From contig JAFYKS010000139.1 of NCBI GenBank assembly GCA_017537495.1, forward strand, positions 1 to 6,494: a DNA stretch of 6,494 nucleotides. The letters are read 5' to 3'. Positions 5,419 through 6,494 of the stretch are shown here, piece by piece; position 1 is the first letter of the stretch; every line of letters begins with the position of its first letter. The translations under genes and the position numbers were made by a program. The notes beneath the pieces are model-generated. The model saw only the letters and a program-made list of their open reading frames with translations, was not told the DNA's origin and did no database searches. This DNA is from Bacillota bacterium. GTDB lineage: Bacteria > Bacillota > Clostridia > Peptostreptococcales > Anaerovoracaceae.

Positions 5419-5429
5419 CAAGTATAACA
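5419..5429 (-). promoter_or_regulatory. Extended -10 promoter of the vWA gene
   Basis: TGTTATACTTG on the minus strand gives TG-n-TATACT about 38 bp before the start at 5382 and just after the terminator of the macro gene. No convincing -35 is present at 17 bp. Ten of eleven positions match the element before the WYL operon (TGATATACTTG). Confidence 0.58.
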
Positions 5430-5441
5430 GAACCGCCAATC

Positions 5442-5470
5442 AAAAACGTCGCCTTGCAGGCGACGTTTTT
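5442..5470 (-). terminator. Strong intrinsic terminator after the macro-domain gene (bidirectional)
   Basis: AAAAACGTCGCC pairs with GGCGACGTTTTT around a TTGCA loop, giving a perfect 12-bp stem that ends in T-runs on both strands. It begins 7 bp past the stop codon of the macro-domain gene and separates it from the vWA promoter. Confidence 0.9.
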
Positions 5471-5477
5471 GTATTTT

Positions 5478-6494
5478 TTAATAATTCATCAAAGTTTTTC
5501 CGGTGAACTCGTAGAGGACTCCTTCCAGTTCGAACATATTATAATTGCCGGTTTCGATGAAGTACTGCACGATGATATCGGTTTGGCTGCTGCGGCTCAA
5601 TGCGTAGCCGGCACGTCCCAGGAAGTCTCTGGCTTCATCCAGGTTCAGTTCCAATGCGATGGCCAGTGCCATCACGGCGTTCTTACCGGGCTGGTAGGTT
5701 TCCTTCAAAATCTTGGAGAAATGCTTCTTATCCATATTGGCTTTTTTATAAACCTCTGAATTTTTCAGTCCCTTTTCCCCTATCATCCGAAGCAGGGCCG
5801 CAGAAAAACTTTCTTCCGGCCGGAAAATCAGGTCTTCCAGGCTCAGTTCTTTTTTCTCCGGTATATCGAAGTCCGGATAGGAAACAGAAGCGCTGCAGCA
5901 CTCATCTGCATCCAACAAGTCATAACGTGACTCTTCTCTCAGACGTCTGTTTTCTCTGAGTAATCGGCTTTCTCTGGCCCATCCGGGCATCTCTTCTTCC
6001 CAGATTTGGTTTTGAGGCACGTTGACCATGTACTCCGCCGCTCGAATCTCTTCCACCAGATGCTCGTCAATGTAGCTTTTCACATCACAGAACAGTTTCT
6101 CCGACAGAGCATATGCCGACCGGTCGAATACCACCAGATGCACCAGAATGTCTTCATTCTTCATGAGGAATGCACTGATTGCACTGATGGCAGTCTGCAG
6201 AGCCAGCGCCTTCGGGAACCCGTAGTTTCCTGCAGAAATCAGAGGGAATGCCACAGATTCACACCCATACTCTGCTGCCAGTTTCAGAGCAGTATCATAA
6301 CAGCTGCGAAGGGTTGCTTCTTCGCCCTGCTCTCCATCCTCCCAAACAGGCCCTACCGTGTGAATGACATATTTTGCAGGGAGATTGAAAGCCGGTGTAA
6401 CAGCGGAAAATCCCCGCGGAATCAGTCCAATTTTTTCTCTTGCTTCCAGCAAAGCAGGACCGGCAGCCTGATGTACCGCTGTATCGACTCCGGA
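5478..6494 (-). CDS. Macro-domain protein with coiled linker and C-terminal XRE-like module, 5' end cut by window edge
   Basis: 338 residues are visible; the N-terminus lies beyond 6494. Counting from the first visible codon, residues 1-123 are most of a MacroD-type domain: SGVDTAVHQAAGPALLEA (1-18, the catalytic/ligand loop GVD..IH.AAG pattern), GFSAVTPAFNLPAKYVIHTVGP (28-49) and VAFPLISAGNYGFP (81-94), the phosphate-binding loop. Macro domains bind or hydrolyse ADP-ribose. Residues about 171-190 (ARESRLLRENRRLREESR) look like a short coiled coil. Residues about 228-300 (FSAALLRMIGEKGLKNSEVYKKANMDKKHFSKIL...LDEARDFLGRAG) resemble an XRE-type helix-turn-helix. The TTG at 6452 is not the start, since the frame stays open and the macro motif continues upstream of it. 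The fusion suggests an ADP-ribose-responsive regulator or adaptor; that is inference. Confidence 0.85.
   Translation of the reverse strand, partial: SGVDTAVHQAAGPALLEAREKIGLIPRGFSAVTPAFNLPAKYVIHTVGPVWEDGEQGEEATLRSCYDTALKLAAEYGCESVAFPLISAGNYGFPKALALQTAISAISAFLMKNEDILVHLVVFDRSAYALSEKLFCDVKSYIDEHLVEEIRAAEYMVNVPQNQIWEEEMPGWARESRLLRENRRLREESRYDLLDADECCSASVSYPDFDIPEKKELSLEDLIFRPEESFSAALLRMIGEKGLKNSEVYKKANMDKKHFSKILKETYQPGKNAVMALAIALELNLDEARDFLGRAGYALSRSSQTDIIVQYFIETGNYNMFELEGVLYEFTGKTLMNY

Noticed and set aside
5383..5439. Longer N-terminus for the vWA protein
   Set aside because: These codons cover the extended -10 promoter and the ribosome site; the ATG at 5382 has an AAGGAGG at proper spacing and matches the vWA domain start.
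5527..5534. AGTTCGAA, resembling a T-loop, as a second tRNA-like RNA
   Set aside because: It lies inside the macro-domain coding frame and has no flanking complementary stem.
6450..6452. TTG as the start codon of the macro-domain protein
   Set aside because: The frame is open to the window edge and the upstream codons encode the conserved macro motif GVDTAVHQAAG, so the gene begins outside the window.
1..6494. CRISPR array, insertion sequence, integrase or attachment site
   Set aside because: No regularly spaced repeats, transposase or integrase motifs, or terminal inverted repeats with target duplications were seen.

Overview
The window looks like a piece of a Gram-positive Bacillota chromosome, most likely an anaerobic clostridial-type host. 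The base composition is balanced to slightly AT-rich, the Shine-Dalgarno sites are strong (AGGAGG or GGAGG), promoters have TATAAT/TATACT -10 boxes, and the protein types (tandem WYL proteins, a DUF2828/TROVE-like protein, a TerY-like vWA protein, Phd/PIN) fit that group. The genus cannot be read from the sequence. Every gene I can support is on the minus strand, so transcription runs from high to low coordinates. Both outer genes are cut by the window edges.

In transcription order, 6494-5478 is the 3' part of a gene for a macro-domain protein with an XRE-like C-terminal module, ending at a strong terminator (5442-5470). 5382-4735 is a small stand-alone vWA protein with its own extended -10 promoter. 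4656-4023 is a Phd/YefM-PIN (VapC-like) toxin-antitoxin pair with repeated operator-like boxes over its promoter and a terminator (3984-4011). 3927-888 is a tight three-gene operon: WYL protein, second WYL protein, and a RecF/ABC-type ATPase, joined by 4-nt and about 10-nt overlaps and closed by a terminator (842-878). After an intergenic stretch with a hairpin and a 9-bp inverted repeat comes a tRNA-like non-coding RNA (700-614), followed 25 nt later by a DUF2828 gene (588 to beyond 1). DUF2828 is a family I place near the Ro60/TROVE RNA-binding proteins.

The main point of interest is the last pair. The RNA has an 8-bp terminal stem closing a module with a perfect tRNA T-arm, a GG-containing D-loop-like segment, an anticodon-arm-like hairpin and a short acceptor-like stem, but it is not a canonical tRNA. 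That architecture recalls bacterial YrlA-type Y RNAs, which mimic tRNA and partner with Ro60 (Rsr). Finding such an RNA directly upstream of a Ro60-like gene suggests a divergent Ro/Y RNA particle. The WYL-WYL-ATPase operon next door is a candidate ligand-sensing control unit, and the macro and vWA genes add further stress-response flavour. The functional link between these units is inference from position only.
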